Source of the DNA: Anaerosacchariphilus polymeriproducens
GTDB taxonomy: Bacteria > Bacillota > Clostridia > Lachnospirales > Lachnospiraceae
Direction of reading: 5' to 3'
Length of the DNA stretch: 64,000 bases
NCBI RefSeq assembly: GCF_003363435.1
Contig: NZ_QRCT01000013.1
Coordinates: forward strand, 62,001-126,000
Positions 62,367-64,000 of this stretch are shown here, in pieces (position 1 is the first letter of the stretch; every line of letters starts with the position of its first letter). Under the pieces are notes generated by a model. It saw nothing but the letters and a program-made list of their open reading frames with translations. It did no database searches and was not told the origin of the DNA. A program made the position numbers and the translations under genes.

Positions 62367-63257
62367 TTATTGCCATCCAACTACACCAAAATCATATATA
62401 TTTTCTTTTGTTATTAAAACTGTTGGAATAAATATTCTTTTTTCAATCTTGTCTCCCTCTAAATAAGCATAAGCAATTTCCGCTGATGTCATCCCCATCT
62501 CAATTGGAAACTGTGCAACGGTACCTGTCATCTTTCCTTCTTCTACCAGAAACTTAGCTTCCGGTGAACCATCTACCCCATAAATCAAGGTATCCTCTGC
62601 TCTTCCTACATCTTCTAATGCTGTCAATGCACCCAAAGCTGTTATGTCATTACTTCCCATTACAACGTCTATATCTTCGAATTCTTTTAAAAGTCTCTCC
62701 ATTACATTTTTAGATACTTCAAACAAATTTCCACCCGACTCACGGGCAATCACTTCGTATTGAGGTTTCCCTGCAATTGTATCCAAAAATCCCTGTACTC
62801 TGTCTATGGAAGATTTTGTAGGTGGAAAGTCTAATATTACAATTTTAGCCGCTTTTCTTCTTTCCATCATATTATTTGCAATTTTTACTCCTATTTGGTA
62901 ATTATCGCTTGCTATAATAGCGACTACTAAATTACTGTTAAAGACCTCTGAATCAATATTAAAGACTGGCATATTAGCTTCCTTGCATGCTACTAATGCA
63001 GGTTCAACTTTTATCCAATCTACCGGAGTCAAAAATATTGCTTTTACATCCTTGTTTATCAAATCTAAAATTTGTTTATTCTGCTTTTCTTGATCCAGAA
63101 TAGGATCCAGAGTAATCAGCCTATCCTTATGTTCCTCAATAATGGTATTTATTCCCATATTAAGTACCACAAAATACGGATTATATAAACTCATAAAGGT
63201 AGCTCCAAATAAACTTCCATTTTCCATTGACTTACAATAATTAGGGCTTTTTAACAT
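62367..63257 (-). CDS. Sugar-binding periplasmic-fold protein lacking a signal peptide
   Basis: A 296-residue protein of the ribose/galactose-binding (Peripla_BP_4) fold. Features are FGATFMSLYNPYF, the alternating domain boundary at IASDNYQIGVKIANNM, and VMGSNDITALGALTALE plus YGVDGSPEAK near the C terminus. It starts at ATG 63257 after GGGAGG and has neither signal peptide nor lipobox nor a DNA-binding domain. It is therefore either cytosolic or part of a two-protein sensor. A paralogue lies 51 bases upstream on the same strand, cut by the window edge. The ligand is unknown. Confidence 0.85.
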   Translation of the reverse strand: MLKSPNYCKSMENGSLFGATFMSLYNPYFVVLNMGINTIIEEHKDRLITLDPILDQEKQNKQILDLINKDVKAIFLTPVDWIKVEPALVACKEANMPVFNIDSEVFNSNLVVAIIASDNYQIGVKIANNMMERRKAAKIVILDFPPTKSSIDRVQGFLDTIAGKPQYEVIARESGGNLFEVSKNVMERLLKEFEDIDVVMGSNDITALGALTALEDVGRAEDTLIYGVDGSPEAKFLVEEGKMTGTVAQFPIEMGMTSAEIAYAYLEGDKIEKRIFIPTVLITKENIYDFGVVGWQ

Positions 63258-63308
63258 ATGACTGTCCTCCCATACTTTCATCTTATAAATTAGGATATTT
63301 CATGACTT

Positions 63309-64000
63309 TTATTGCCATGAAATAATATCATAATCATTAATATTCTCTTGATCTATTAAATATATCGGCGTGTAGATTATCTTAGGAACGGGATTCCCCT
63401 CCAGATATACATAACCCATTTCTGCCGCAGTCATACCCATTTCAAGCGGAGATTGTGCAACCGTGGCTGTCATTAGCCCTTCTTTTATCTTTAATTTTGC
63501 CCTTGGTGTTCCATCCACTCCAAAGACTAAAGTCCCTTCAATTCTATCTGCCTCCTGTAATGCCTCTATTGCCCCCAGTGCAGAAGAATCATTGGTTCCG
63601 TAAACAACATTAAAATCCGGTTGCTCCTCTATTGCTTCCTCCATTAATATTTTTGATTGAAATCCAGCCCCTTCTTCTGATTTCTCTATGACGATTTCAT
63701 ATTGAGGCTTATTCTGAATGGTGTCTTTAAACCCTTGTATTCTGTCAATGGTAGCCTTCGCAGCAGGATAATCTATAATTACTATTTTCGCTTCCTCCAC
63801 CCTCTCCATCATAGCATTCGCAACCATTATTCCTATTTTATAATTATCAGACATTACAATCGTCGTTACAAGTTCTTCATCAAAAACAGGAGAATCTAAA
63901 TTAAATACCGGAATTCCTGCTTCATTTGCAGCCAAAAGAGCCGGTTTTACCGTTATCCAATTTACCGGATTCAAGAAAATTATAGAAACCTTCAATTTTA
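63309..64000 (-). CDS. Second sugar-binding periplasmic-fold protein, 5' end outside window
   Basis: The visible 230 codons are a paralogue of the downstream protein (IIFLNPVNW against AIFLTPVDW; VVYGTNDSSALGAIEAL against VVMGSNDITALGALTAL). The frame stays open to the right edge, so the start and any signal peptide are outside. An in-frame TTG at 63995 is not the true start, because the homologous sequence continues upstream of it. Both genes are probably in one operon. Confidence 0.85.
   Translation of the reverse strand, partial: KLKVSIIFLNPVNWITVKPALLAANEAGIPVFNLDSPVFDEELVTTIVMSDNYKIGIMVANAMMERVEEAKIVIIDYPAAKATIDRIQGFKDTIQNKPQYEIVIEKSEEGAGFQSKILMEEAIEEQPDFNVVYGTNDSSALGAIEALQEADRIEGTLVFGVDGTPRAKLKIKEGLMTATVAQSPLEMGMTAAEMGYVYLEGNPVPKIIYTPIYLIDQENINDYDIISWQ

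Noticed and set aside
63298-63324. ATTTCATG/CATGAAAT inverted repeat
   Set aside because: Short, AT-rich and overlapping the end of a coding sequence, without a T run.

Overview
The window comes from a low-GC, spore-forming Clostridia genome, most likely a member of the Lachnospirales. This rests on the complete spoIIIAA-AH operon, a lone spoVAE, a YlmC/YmxH-type sporulation protein, and a Clostridia-style core block (priA-def-fmt-protease-rsmB-rlmN-PP2C-prkC-rsgA-rpe-thiN). No species is assigned.

Region by region. 1-2.6 kb: rpiB (cut by the left edge), an M24 peptidase, a YqeG-type phosphatase and an isochorismatase-like hydrolase. 2.7-8.9 kb: a glycerol cluster (glpP-glpK-glpF, then a GlpA-like oxidase, a second flavoprotein and a DUF1667 protein). 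Both transcription units begin with a strong promoter followed by a leader terminator, as expected for GlpP antitermination. 9-24.7 kb: nrdR, ymxH, ychF and the long translation, Ser/Thr-kinase and cell-wall block ending at murE. 25-27.3 kb: a small membrane protein, a PH-domain protein and pyrBI.

27.5-34.2 kb is the accessory island and the most interesting part. It reads, on the minus strand: a consensus promoter with a 16-bp palindrome at the predicted start site; a double-glycine peptide gene; a CPBP-type membrane protein; a second double-glycine peptide gene; a terminator; a C39-peptidase ABC exporter; an HlyD-type accessory protein; and an uppP gene. Both peptide genes are very short. 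Both predicted mature peptides carry GxxxG motifs, so the locus looks like a class IIb (two-peptide) bacteriocin system. UppP is the known sensitivity determinant for the two-peptide bacteriocins lactococcin G and enterocin 1071, so a cognate uppP copy inside the locus suggests target-based self-protection. A decayed ISL3-type element with recognisable ends flanks the island.

34.2-41.8 kb: rnpB, then nucleoside kinase, Nif3-like protein, trmK, rpoD, dnaG and dgt. 41.9-47.7 kb: two tandem paralogous lipoproteins built from a duplicated unknown domain, an alpha/beta esterase, and an acyltransferase-like plus zinc-ribbon membrane protein pair. 47.7-52.9 kb: the spoIIIA operon. 53-58.2 kb: typA, a secreted DUF5722/glycosidase-like protein, spoVAE and a zinc-ribbon protein. 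58.3-64 kb: pnp (preceded by a long leader hairpin), rpsO, an SH3/NlpC-P60 hydrolase, and two tandem sugar-binding-fold proteins, the first of which has no export signal (the second is cut by the right edge).

All functions are read from motifs and context; no database search was possible.
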